Positions 29,901 through 37,601 of a DNA stretch of 64,000 nt are shown here, piece by piece. Made by a program: the position numbers and the translations under genes. The notes under the pieces are model-generated. The model was not told the DNA's origin. It searched no databases and worked only from the letters and a program-made list of their open reading frames with translations. Source of the DNA: Marinobacter denitrificans (GTDB lineage: Bacteria; Pseudomonadota; Gammaproteobacteria; Pseudomonadales; Oleiphilaceae). Positions within the stretch are counted from its first letter, which is position 1, and each line of letters opens with the position of its first letter. The DNA lies in assembly GCF_008795955.1 (NCBI RefSeq), contig NZ_VMHN01000002.1, positions 310,001 through 374,000 of the forward strand. The letters run 5' to 3'.

Positions 29901-32525
29901 ATCGATAAACCGGGCGGGATCTTCGTGCGCCGGGCCGAAGAGCTTACCGAGGATGAGCGTGTGCTGCTGCAAACCGTAGCCCGCATTGTCTTCAGCGACA
30001 CTGCCGAGACCCTGATCGAGCAGGTGGATCGCCGGGTTTCGCCAGGACGTCCATCAGACCTGTTCAAGCCTTCCCAGCCAACGCGTGCCGAAACTGTGTA
30101 TCCGCTGCAGCCGCGCGAGCTGATTTTCAGCAATGGCGTTGGCGGCTTTACCCCCGACGGGCACGAATACGTCGTTACCCTCGAACCGGGAGAGACTACG
30201 CCGGCATCCTGGGCTAACGTGATCGCCAGCCCTCACATAGGCACTGTCGTCAGTGAGAGCGGCAGTGCCTACACATGGGTGGAAAATGCGCATGAGTTCC
30301 GCCTTACCCCTTGGTACAACGACCCGATCTCCGACAGCAGCGGAGAAGCGCTCTACATCCGCGACGAGGAAACCGGTGAGTACTGGTCGCCGACGCCGCT
30401 GCCTGCTCGCGGCCGCTCCGGCTATGTCTGTCGGCATGGTTTCGGCTACAGCGTGTTCGAGCACTTTGAGGCCGAGATCGCTTCCCAACTGTTCACCTAT
30501 GTCGCCATGGATGCCCCGGTGAAGTTCCTGGTGGTCAAACTGCGCAATCAGTCGAAGCGTGCCCGTCGCCTCTCACTCACGGGGTATTGGGAACTGGTAA
30601 TGGGGGAGTGGCGGCACGCTAACCTGATGCACATTGTTACGGAAACCGATTTGCATACTGGCGCCCTGTTCGCCCGCAATGCCTATGGTCGCGAATGTGG
30701 TAATCGGGTGGTGTTTGCGCAGACCAGCGAGCGAGAACGGTCGGTGAGCGGAAACCGCACCGAATTCATTGGCCGCAACGGCACCCTGGCCAGCCCGGCG
30801 GCGATGCGCCGGAAGCGTCTGTCGGGTCGAACCGGCGCGGGGCTCGATCCCTGCACAGCCATCCAGACCGCGATCGAACTCGATGCGGGCCAGGAACGGG
30901 AGGTTGTGTTTGTGTTCGGAGCAGCCGCCAACGCCGATGAAGCGCGCCATCTCATCCAGCAGTTCGGCGGACAGGCCGGCGCGCGCCAGGCCCTGGAGTC
31001 AGTATGGGAGCACTGGAACCATACTTTGGGAGCCGTCAGCGTCGACACGCCCGATGTGGCACTGAACGTGTTGGCTAATGGCTGGCTAGTATACCAGACG
31101 CTGTCCTGCAGGCTTTGGGGACGAAGCGGATACTACCAGTCCGGCGGGGCTTACGGTTTCCGCGACCAGTTGCAGGACACCATGGCGCTGATTCATGCGA
31201 CGCCATGGCTGGCCCGTGAGCAACTGGTCCGGCATGCCGGTCGCCAGTTTCTCAAAGGTGACGTACAGCACTGGTGGCACCCGCCCAGCGGACAGGGCGT
31301 GCGCACCCATTTTTCTGACGACTATCTCTGGCTCCCGTATGCCACTTGTCGTTATGTTCTGGCCACTGGAGATACTGGTGTGCTTGACGAGTCCATTCAT
31401 TTCCTGGAGGGGCGGGAGTTATATGCGGAAGAGGAAGCCTACTACGACCAGCCACAGCGCTCGCCCGAGGCGGCTAGCCTGTATGAGCACTGCGTGCGTG
31501 CGCTCAAGTACGGGCTGCGCTTCGGCCCCCATCATTTACCGCTGATGGGCTGCGGCGACTGGAATGACGGTATGAATCTGGTCGGCAAGGATGGCCGCGG
31601 TGAGAGCGTGTGGCTGGCCTGGTTTCTCGTTGAGAATCTCGAACTGTTTGCTGAGCTGGCTCGTGACCGCGATGAACAGGAATTTGCCGACCTGTGCAAC
31701 GCAGAGGCGACAACCCTTCGCAGTAATATCGAGCGCCATGCCTGGGATGGTGCCTGGTACCGGCGCGCCTGGTTTGACGACGGCACTCCGCTGGGTTCGG
31801 CCAGCAACGATGAATGCCAGATCGATTCAATCAGCCAGAGCTGGTCGGTTATCTCGGGAGGCGGAGATACGCTGAGGGCCAGACAGGCGATGATGGCTGT
31901 AGACGAGCGCCTGGTGCGACGCGAGAAGAAGATCATCCAGCTGCTCGACCCGCCCTTTGACAAATCAGATCTGGAGCCGGGGTATATCAAGGGATACATT
32001 CCTGGCGTTCGCGAGAACGGCGGCCAATACAGCCACGCCGCGATCTGGACCACGATGGCATTCGCCATGCAGGGTGACACCGAGCGCGCATGGGAATTGT
32101 TCGACATGCTCAATCCTGTGAACCACGGCAGTACGCCTGAAGCCATAGAGCACTACAAGGTCGAGCCCTATGTCATGTGTGCCGACATCTACGGGGTTTC
32201 GCCGCACATCGGCCGCGGCGGCTGGACCTGGTACACCGGTGCCGCAGGCTGGATGTACAGGCTTACCGTGGAAACGCTTCTGGGGCTGCGGCTCGAAGTG
32301 GACCATCTACGCATCGAGCCCTGTGTGCCGGTCGATTGGGATGGCTACAGGGTTCATTATCGTTTTCGTGAGACTGTTTACCATATTAACGTCCGACGCA
32401 CCGGGGGACCATCACAGCAGGTAACAAGCGTGAGCGTTGATGGAGCCGGACGGCCTGATATGCGCATTCCGCTGATCGATGACCGCCAGGAGCACTTTGT
32501 CGAGGTAGACCTGGGAGGGGCGTAA
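23967..32525 (+). CDS. ndvB: Giant cyclic beta-1,2-glucan synthase-like protein (NdvB/Cgs family)
   Basis: NdvB/Cgs proteins make cyclic beta-1,2-glucans, periplasmic sugars used in osmotic adaptation and host interaction. The 2852-residue product has the full family architecture: a cytoplasmic N-terminal region, membrane helices near 395-417 and 427-450, a GT84-type glycosyltransferase with TLDTDTQLP near 608 and RRHRWIRGDW near 754, more membrane helices (about 807-978), a glycoamylase-like domain (FYNWYDTR near 1082; SGSMFEYLMPQ near 1351), two beta-sandwich repeats (near 1572 and 2050) and a C-terminal GH94 phosphorylase domain with GGAYGFRDQLQD near 2394 and the catalytic Asp in GCGDWNDGMN near 2528. 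No frameshift is seen. The start is uncertain: TTG at 23967 is the first accepted codon, but homology-like sequence extends upstream in frame. The ring size and linkage are inferred. Confidence 0.88.
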   Translation: MLRAELFSVEQLKRHAVILAGQHRIDPSPGADRLLPRLADNARVLLEAYDVVTAAVTAGQRIAPTEAWLLDNFYLIEQQMGLARRHLPRGYSRQLPRLADGQSVGFPRIYDLALELISHMDGRVDTDNVTQFIAAYQTVEPLKLGELWAFPIMLKLALLENLRRVGVRIAQRREERDAAIRWADRMLDAAESEPKQLIHLLAEFAHADVPLTASFVEEFYDRLQAQGPAMAFVQTWVEQKLLEQGTTATRLSEAAGRTAAANQISIANSIGSLRFIGAMDWKHYVESLSVVEKTLCEDPSGMHARQDFATRDRYRHVIEDVARGSGSDEAAVAREAIVLAQAAAAQQGRQDRCAHVGYYLIDRGRPHLERSVSCCPSFTTRMKRASQPFRLPLYLGVILLLTLLTTAGVLYLLDGLAPTDWRYWFIAITAMISASALAVALVNLAVTLLLPPRALPRLDFSKGIPDAHRTMVVVPTLLGSRREVDHLIEALEIRYLGNRDPNLNFALLTDFPDAPEQTLPQDAALLAYARAAVEALNETYRDDRPCIFYLFHRPRVWNPFERVWMGYERKRGKLEQFNALLRGGADTAFSEIVGDQAILASIQYVITLDTDTQLPRDAAHTLVGNLAHPLNRPVYDDTRGRIVEGYAILQPRAPISLTSAGQSRFSRLFGGDSGIDPYTREVSDVYQDLFGEGSFIGKGIYDVDAFRQAVDGRFPENLILSHDLLESGYARSGLVTDVDLIEEQPASIAAESSRRHRWIRGDWQLAGWLLPRVPGPPGLNGVRSKRQANPLSALSLWKIFDNLRRSLVAPALLALLVGGWLFGPNPVWVWTLLVIMVVFLPPMLSTLIELIRKPDESEWLLHLSLTGKSAGRPIALALLTLVFLPYDTRIVLGAIWRSGARMPFTRRGLLMWQLPGYERRNACRSLTDFILEMWIAPVLAVAVGVALVVVGSTWAAGLVAGPILLLWLVSPVVGWWISRPLVTASPDLSSEQQVFLRTAARRTWRYFADFVGPDDNWLPPDNFQVYPAPTIASRTSPTNIGMSVLADLAAVDFGYITVGECLQRIDNTLRTMEQLERYRGHFYNWYDTRTLQPLQPRYVSSVDSGNLVGSLITLQAGLAELKDQPVLSLIALHGLQDTLQVLAEQLPVSSASELGNHIRALQDTLRDLTLKGQPLTQAAAVSALDQIARAERALFPWLSEDVGIDGELVYWARAFDEQFRALRNELGELVPESWQGSGLPTRVELAATNRRTDRAGAQAQLDLIDDLMTRCQDLAKMDFEFLYDSERGLLTIGYDVSERRRDPACYDLLASEARLASFLLIAQGQVPQKHWFTLGRLLTSHGGDVSLISWSGSMFEYLMPQLIMPSYARTLLEQTCKAAVARQIEYGRQRAVPWGISESCYNATDFDQVYQYRAFGVPGLGLKRGLGDDIVIAPYASALALTVMPREACRNLQALADQDFLAAYGFYEAIDYTPTRVPRGKSHAIVQTFMAHHQGMSLLAFAHVLLHQPMQRRFMSDPLARATELLLQERVPKRGETLHPHAAEASAAARPPSAEAGATMRVFTDTDTRLPEVHLLSNGRYHVMATHAGGSTSRWGDLAVTRWREDATSDNWGTFVYLRDRDSGTYWSTAHQPTLRPADHYEAIFVQGRAEYRRRDHLIEAHTELSVSPEDDVEIRRVKLTNQSSRTRHIEVTSFAEVVLAPLNADLAHRSFSNLFVQTEILPGRRAILCTRRPRTPGEQVPWMFHLLAVPGSVTDKPSCETDRARFIFIGRGRTAANPVVMDSEGRSSTLSNTQGAVLDPCVAIRSTVTLTPDESARVQIISGVAETREAALILLEKYCDRHFVERAFEMAWFQSQEVLRHLNATEADAQKFGRLANSVIYGNALRRAAPDIIARNQLGQSGLWRFAISGDLPIVLLFIGDLNRIDLVKQVVQAHAYWRMKGLAADLVIVNEGFSGYRAELQDLIMGLINAGPEAQVIDKPGGIFVRRAEELTEDERVLLQTVARIVFSDTAETLIEQVDRRVSPGRPSDLFKPSQPTRAETVYPLQPRELIFSNGVGGFTPDGHEYVVTLEPGETTPASWANVIASPHIGTVVSESGSAYTWVENAHEFRLTPWYNDPISDSSGEALYIRDEETGEYWSPTPLPARGRSGYVCRHGFGYSVFEHFEAEIASQLFTYVAMDAPVKFLVVKLRNQSKRARRLSLTGYWELVMGEWRHANLMHIVTETDLHTGALFARNAYGRECGNRVVFAQTSERERSVSGNRTEFIGRNGTLASPAAMRRKRLSGRTGAGLDPCTAIQTAIELDAGQEREVVFVFGAAANADEARHLIQQFGGQAGARQALESVWEHWNHTLGAVSVDTPDVALNVLANGWLVYQTLSCRLWGRSGYYQSGGAYGFRDQLQDTMALIHATPWLAREQLVRHAGRQFLKGDVQHWWHPPSGQGVRTHFSDDYLWLPYATCRYVLATGDTGVLDESIHFLEGRELYAEEEAYYDQPQRSPEAASLYEHCVRALKYGLRFGPHHLPLMGCGDWNDGMNLVGKDGRGESVWLAWFLVENLELFAELARDRDEQEFADLCNAEATTLRSNIERHAWDGAWYRRAWFDDGTPLGSASNDECQIDSISQSWSVISGGGDTLRARQAMMAVDERLVRREKKIIQLLDPPFDKSDLEPGYIKGYIPGVRENGGQYSHAAIWTTMAFAMQGDTERAWELFDMLNPVNHGSTPEAIEHYKVEPYVMCADIYGVSPHIGRGGWTWYTGAAGWMYRLTVETLLGLRLEVDHLRIEPCVPVDWDGYRVHYRFRETVYHINVRRTGGPSQQVTSVSVDGAGRPDMRIPLIDDRQEHFVEVDLGGA

Positions 32526-32686
32526 CAGCGGCGCCCTGTGTGCGTTGCCGAACAGACAGTCAGGTGTCTGTTCGCCGATTCTACAGGTGTGCGTTCGCGT
32601 CGGCTGAATGCCGTAGTAGCCGTCTCGCCACGATCCGCGCCAGGTACGAAACGGCGCATTACGGAAACGCGAGTAAGGAATGTCCT

Positions 32687-33235
32687 ATGATCAGAATCAA
32701 CACTGCGGCCATCACTTTCTGTCTTCTCGGTGCACTGCCAATGGCGGCAGTTGCACAATCCTCAGAGTTCGGCCCCAAAGAGGGTGAGCGGGAATTCTCC
32801 ATCTCGGGCACCGGCAGTAACGACCGGGACTTCAATAGCGGCAGCTTCGGCGTGACCGGCGATCTGGGCTGGTACCTGCGGGACAACATGGTTGCCGGCG
32901 TAAGGCAAAGCATCAGTTACGCCGATATCGAAGGCGAAGGCGTCTCGGATGACTTCTGGAACGGCTCTACCCGTGGTTACCTCAACCATCAGTTCCTGGA
33001 AGACCGTGCCCGGCCCTTCGTTGGTGCCAGCCTTGGCGGGATCTACGGTGACGGTGTCAAGGACAGTGCCTTTGCCGGCCTGGAAACGGGTATAAGGTAC
33101 TACGTGCTGACGAAGACTTTCTTCCTCGCCCGCGCCGAGTACCAGTTCCTGTTCAGCGACACCGATGATGCTACCGACGCGTTTCAGGATGATGGCATCT
33201 GGGCCTACACGGTGGGTCTGGGCTACAACTTCTGA
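32687..33235 (+). CDS. Outer-membrane beta-barrel protein, paralogue A
   Basis: This 182-residue secreted protein has a signal peptide (cleavage near AVAQ, about residue 23) and then alternating polar and hydrophobic strands ending in aromatic Phe (VGLGYNF), typical of a small beta-barrel. A hand alignment to the gene at 36304-36852 gives about 148 of 182 identical residues, with no gap. The ATG has a GTAAGGA site about 6 bases upstream; an open upstream extension to 32540 has no signal-peptide logic and is rejected. Function unknown; it follows the glucan synthase gene by 161 bp and is convergent with the metalloprotease gene (6 bp). Confidence 0.82.
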   Translation: MIRINTAAITFCLLGALPMAAVAQSSEFGPKEGEREFSISGTGSNDRDFNSGSFGVTGDLGWYLRDNMVAGVRQSISYADIEGEGVSDDFWNGSTRGYLNHQFLEDRARPFVGASLGGIYGDGVKDSAFAGLETGIRYYVLTKTFFLARAEYQFLFSDTDDATDAFQDDGIWAYTVGLGYNF

Positions 33236-33241
33236 GCCATG

Positions 33242-34009
33242 TCAGGGTACTGATTTGAAGAGGTGGGCCTCTGGGCCATCGGCAAGTTGGTTACCACTGG
33301 CACCACGCCCATAGAGACGGCGGATGCCAAGCAGATCCCCGGGCTGAAGCCCGGGGAAGGCTTCAGTGTAGCGAAATCCCATCACCTGACCGGATGGACC
33401 GGGGTGGTCCAGGCCGATGGCGTGGCCAATCTCATGAATCAGCGTGTAGCGGATGTCGTACACCTCTTTGTCGCCGCCAAACCCGACCTTCCACTTCTGC
33501 TCGGGATTCAGGCACACAAGTGACTGACGGATGGTGCGCACACCTTCTTCCTCTTCGGGCGCGAAGGACACGTTGGCAAATGCCCGCATGCGGGGTTCCC
33601 CTTGAGCACCGAGGATAATATCTGCCTCAATGGCGTTCGCAACCCGATGGAATGACAGGTCGGCTGCTCGCTCCCAGACCCGAAACGCAGCGGCCGTTTC
33701 CCGCTCCAATGTTTCAAACGGGAGATCTTGTCCAGAGAGCGTCTTCATCGGCACCAGAACACCGCAGTTGCGCGCCTCCTCGAACCGCATTGTCTCATCA
33801 GCGAAGGCGTAGCTTATGCTTGCTCCCACGCCCAATTTTCGCTCGCCCCACTTGACCTTGTAGCCTTCCAGCTCCAGTAGCCGATATCCGTCAGCTCTAT
33901 CAGCGGCATGCAACGGAAGCGCCAGTGACAGGAAAAAGGCCACTATGAGAGCTTTTGTGATATACCCGAACTGAGCGGAGCGTACCAGCGATACCAGGAG
34001 TCGATTCAT
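33242..34009 (-). CDS. Secreted matrixin-type zinc metalloprotease
   Basis: This 255-residue exported protease has a signal peptide (about 1-35, LPLHA end) and one metzincin domain. The zinc site HEIGHAIGLDH is at residues 192-202 with a following Met-turn (QVMGF, Met 210), both hallmarks of matrixins. Two Cys (82, in NCGV, and 166) remain in the mature part and could pair; no separate propeptide is visible. Substrate unknown. It lies between the OM paralogue A (convergent) and the DUF2254 gene (divergent, 76 bp). Confidence 0.87.
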   Translation of the reverse strand: MNRLLVSLVRSAQFGYITKALIVAFFLSLALPLHAADRADGYRLLELEGYKVKWGERKLGVGASISYAFADETMRFEEARNCGVLVPMKTLSGQDLPFETLERETAAAFRVWERAADLSFHRVANAIEADIILGAQGEPRMRAFANVSFAPEEEEGVRTIRQSLVCLNPEQKWKVGFGGDKEVYDIRYTLIHEIGHAIGLDHPGPSGQVMGFRYTEAFPGLQPGDLLGIRRLYGRGASGNQLADGPEAHLFKSVP

Positions 34010-34085
34010 TACGGCAGAGTACTGGTACGCAGTGGATATATCGGTTGTAGTTTGGTAATGGATTGTTTACTTACCGGAGCATGCA

Positions 34086-35375
34086 ATGAGGGCCTTATCA
34101 ACAATGTTTAGCGCCGACAGGCTGCGCTTTGTGCTCAGCCGCATCAAAGAGCGTCTGTGGGTCAAGCCACTGATGCTTTGCGTACTTTCCGTCGGTGGTG
34201 CCTTTATTGCCGGGCTTGCCGATGGTGCAGGCCTTTCAGGGCTATTACCTGAGGTCACTCTGGAATCTGTCGAGACCCTATTGTCTATAATGGCTTCCAG
34301 CATGTTGGTTATTGCGACCTTCGCAGTTGGATCGATGGTGGCTGCTTATGCCTCTGCCAGTCAGGGCACCACGCCTCGTTCCATACCGTTGGTTATTGCC
34401 GATGATGTTACCCAGAATGCATTGTCTGCTTTTATTGGCGCTTTTATCTTCAGTATTGTTTCGTTGATCGCTGTTCAGAACCACCTGTTCGGCTCTGCTG
34501 GCCGCTTTTCGATCTTCGTGCTTACTCTTCTGGTGTTTGCCGTAGTCATTGTCACTTTCGTTCGCTGGGTAGACAGAATTGCCCGGCTAGGCAGGGTGGT
34601 GAACACTATTGAGAAAGCAGAAGCGGCAGCCGGTGACGCACTGGATCGTCGCCGGCGCGCGCCAACACTGGGCGCATTGAAAGTCGTGAAGCAGCGGGCA
34701 GGAGAAACGGGCGTTCCCGTATTATCTACAGTGGTTGGTTACGTTCAGCACATTGATATGGAGACGTTACAGTCCTGTGCTGAAGCACTCAATTGCCGGG
34801 TGAGTGTGGCGGCATTACCTGGAAAATTTGTCAGCACATGCTCCCCGCTTCTGCATGTTGAGAAAGGTGCTGAGGCGGACGAAGTTTTCAGGCCGGAGGC
34901 CTTTGCCAGCGCATTCACGATTAGTTCAAGCCGCACCTTCGAAGATGATCCCCGCTTCGGTCTTCTCGCGCTTTCCGAGATCGCCGACAAAGCCTTGTCG
35001 CCTGGTATCAATGACCCGGGAACGGCGATCAATGTTATCGGTACCATGGTGCGGCTGTTCACTCTTTGGCATTCCCCGCTTGAAAAAGGCAGCCCGCGGA
35101 AGGTCATCTATAACCGTGTGGCAGTACCGGAGCTGGTGATCGACGACCTGTTCGAAGACGCCTTTACGGCTATGGCCCGTGACGGCGCAGGGATGGTAGA
35201 AGTTTCCATCCGGTTGCAAAAAGCATTCTTTGCATTGGCTGAGACAGGAGATCATGCGATGGCTGCGGCCGCTAAAAAGCATAGCCGCATGGCGCTGGCA
35301 CGCGCGGAGTGTGCTATGTCACTTGAAGATGATATCGAGGCTGTACGCAGGGCCGCTGCGTTTTCGGCACCCTAG
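34086..35375 (+). CDS. DUF2254 membrane protein
   Basis: This 429-residue protein of the DUF2254 family has four hydrophobic segments in the first 165 residues (about 28-50, 60-88, 115-137 and 143-163) and a soluble C-terminal half containing DPRFGLLALSEIADKALSPGINDPGTA, the most conserved part of the family. No function is established. Its neighbours are all envelope or secreted proteins. The gene is divergent from the metalloprotease and is followed by a strong hairpin shared with the convergent PRC-barrel gene. Confidence 0.85.
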   Translation: MRALSTMFSADRLRFVLSRIKERLWVKPLMLCVLSVGGAFIAGLADGAGLSGLLPEVTLESVETLLSIMASSMLVIATFAVGSMVAAYASASQGTTPRSIPLVIADDVTQNALSAFIGAFIFSIVSLIAVQNHLFGSAGRFSIFVLTLLVFAVVIVTFVRWVDRIARLGRVVNTIEKAEAAAGDALDRRRRAPTLGALKVVKQRAGETGVPVLSTVVGYVQHIDMETLQSCAEALNCRVSVAALPGKFVSTCSPLLHVEKGAEADEVFRPEAFASAFTISSSRTFEDDPRFGLLALSEIADKALSPGINDPGTAINVIGTMVRLFTLWHSPLEKGSPRKVIYNRVAVPELVIDDLFEDAFTAMARDGAGMVEVSIRLQKAFFALAETGDHAMAAAAKKHSRMALARAECAMSLEDDIEAVRRAAAFSAP

Positions 35376-35394
35376 ACTCGGGAAGCCAAACCAA

Positions 35395-35422
35395 AACAGC
35401 AGGGGCATCGGCCCCTGCTGTT
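35395..35422 (-). terminator. Terminator of the PRC-barrel gene
   Basis: A perfect 12-bp stem (AACAGCAGGGGC / GCCCCTGCTGTT, 4-nt loop). Read on the reverse strand it is followed by a short T run, so it best serves the PRC-barrel gene; it can also stop DUF2254 transcripts. Confidence 0.75.
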
Positions 35423-35461
35423 AACTCATTCCACCCTGATATTAAAGGGTGGTGCTGGCTT

Positions 35462-36007
35462 TCAGTTTTCCTGTTTTTCGTAACCCGGTGCTGACTCAAG
35501 CTCCTCACGAGTAATGTCAACACGCAGGTCCTGGCCATCAGGACTGCTTGACATTTGTACATCATCCCAGTTGATGGCTACGTGTTTCTCGCCCATACCC
35601 AGGAATCCGCCGACGCTGACTACAACAGCCACCACTTGACCATTCTGGTCAATAATCAGGTCGCCGATCTCGCCTACACTTTCGTCGCCACTGGTTTTGA
35701 GGTCAGTACCGATCAACTCGCTGGCCTGCATGCCGTTAGCCGGAGCAGAGGCCATGTAGCCCTGATTTTTCATGCCAGACTGATTGTCTGCTTTCGCGGC
35801 ACTTTGCGCATTCTCGTTTTGGCTGGGCTGGGTGGCATTCTGGCTTTGTTGAGAGCTCTGATTAGCCGCGCCAGCATCCTGACCCATGCTTTGCTCTCCC
35901 GCGTCCTTGGTCTCGCTGCCGGTTTCGGCGCCGAACACGGCACCTGAACCCAGGGTTATGGCCGGTGCGACCAGCCCATAGAATGCGAGTGCATGTAGCT
36001 TATTCAT
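35462..36007 (-). CDS. Secreted PRC-barrel domain protein
   Basis: This 181-residue exported protein has a signal peptide (about 1-27, ending near VFGAE), a long low-complexity linker rich in Gln, Asn, Ser and Ala (about 28-80), and a PRC-barrel domain (about 88-160) with the pattern GEIGDLIIDQNGQVVAVVVSVGGFLGMGEKHVAI. PRC barrels occur in photosynthetic reaction centre H, RimM and many stress-related proteins. The ATG at 36007 has a near-perfect AGGAGG site, so this start is firm. A GGACA-3-TGTCC palindrome lies in the leader. Function unknown; envelope stress is a guess. Confidence 0.82.
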   Translation of the reverse strand: MNKLHALAFYGLVAPAITLGSGAVFGAETGSETKDAGEQSMGQDAGAANQSSQQSQNATQPSQNENAQSAAKADNQSGMKNQGYMASAPANGMQASELIGTDLKTSGDESVGEIGDLIIDQNGQVVAVVVSVGGFLGMGEKHVAINWDDVQMSSSPDGQDLRVDITREELESAPGYEKQEN

Positions 36008-36303
36008 AGGATCCTCCTGCGAATCGGGTTCGATCATCGGACAAAATGTCCATTTTTCGCCGCTTCATCACAGCTTTCCTTCCCCAGCGTCAATTTCAGG
36101 AAGGTCACTGAATCGCCACGAGAAGTGGAATTCAGGATGAACCTTAAAGATAGACCATCATAGCCGGTCTGTCAGGTTGCTGGTGTCAGGAAGTCCTGGG
36201 AAAGCTCCCATCCTGGCCGGTGGCCCGGAGGGGAGCGGAGCCATCGCACTCGACTTGCTGATGGCTCCGGCATCCTCCCTTTCGGTCAGCGTGCTAACCA
36301 GCT
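36008..36303. other. 296-bp gap between PRC-barrel gene and paralogue B
   Basis: No gene was found. It holds a perfect GGACA-AAA-TGTCC palindrome at 36039-36051, 32 nt before the PRC-barrel ATG, and a 9-bp hairpin GGAGCCATC / GATGGCTCC (36237-36268, 14-nt loop) that may end the paralogue B transcript, although no T run follows. Confidence 0.5.
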
Positions 36304-36852
36304 TCAGAAGTGGTAGCCAAGACCTACGGTATAGGCCCAGATTCCATCATCCTGAAACGCGTCGGTAGCATCATCGGTGTCGTCGAACAGGAACTGATAC
36401 TCGACGCGGCCGAGGATAAATGTCTTTGATCGAACGTAATACTTGACGCCGGTTTCCAGGCCGGCAAAGGCGCTGTCCTTGACACCATCCCCGTAGATTC
36501 CGCCGAGGCTGGCCCCGAGGAAAGGCCGGGCACGATTTTCAAGGAAATGATGGTTGAGGTAGGCCCGGGTTGAGCCATTCCAGAAATCATCTGAGACGTC
36601 TTCACCCTGAATGTCGGCGTAATTGGCGCTTTGCCGGATGCCGGCAACCATTTTGTCCGACAGATACCAGCCAAGATCGCCCGTTAAGCCGATGCTGCTG
36701 CTGTCGAAATCCCGGTCGCTGCTGCCGGTTCCTGAGAGAGAGAATTCGCGCTCGCCTTCTGTTGGACCGAAATCCGGCGATTGGGCGGCTACTGCCATAG
36801 GCAGCGCTCCAAGAATACAAAAAGTCATTGCTGCAGTATTGGATCTGATCAT
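36304..36852 (-). CDS. Outer-membrane beta-barrel protein, paralogue B
   Basis: This 182-residue protein has the same length as paralogue A (32687-33235) and about 81% identity over its full length. It has a signal peptide (to about AAAQ, residue 23) and a C-terminal strand ending VGLGYHF. Differences cluster in the first 100 residues; GASLGGIYGDGVKDSAFAG and the last 23 residues before the end are almost unchanged. The ATG has AAGGAG about 6 bases upstream. The two copies face each other across 3.1 kb. Function unknown. Confidence 0.82.
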   Translation of the reverse strand: MIRSNTAAMTFCILGALPMAVAAQSPDFGPTEGEREFSLSGTGSSDRDFDSSSIGLTGDLGWYLSDKMVAGIRQSANYADIQGEDVSDDFWNGSTRAYLNHHFLENRARPFLGASLGGIYGDGVKDSAFAGLETGVKYYVRSKTFILGRVEYQFLFDDTDDATDAFQDDGIWAYTVGLGYHF

Positions 36853-36992
36853 GAGAAGCTCCTTGCTTTCATTGTACAGATTGCATTAGATGCGCCGTTA
36901 CTGCGTTGACGCGGAATGATCTGCGGCGTGACGATTGCTGCGACTGCCAGCCTGGGCTCATTCCTTATAGAGGTAGTATAGGTGCTTCTTAG

Positions 36993-37592
<600 letters not shown>

Positions 37593-37601
37593 TTACCGAT
37601 T

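Noticed and set aside
32687..36852. Inverted barrel copies as transposon ends
   Set aside because: They are complete genes with signal peptides; no transposase or terminal inverted repeats are present.
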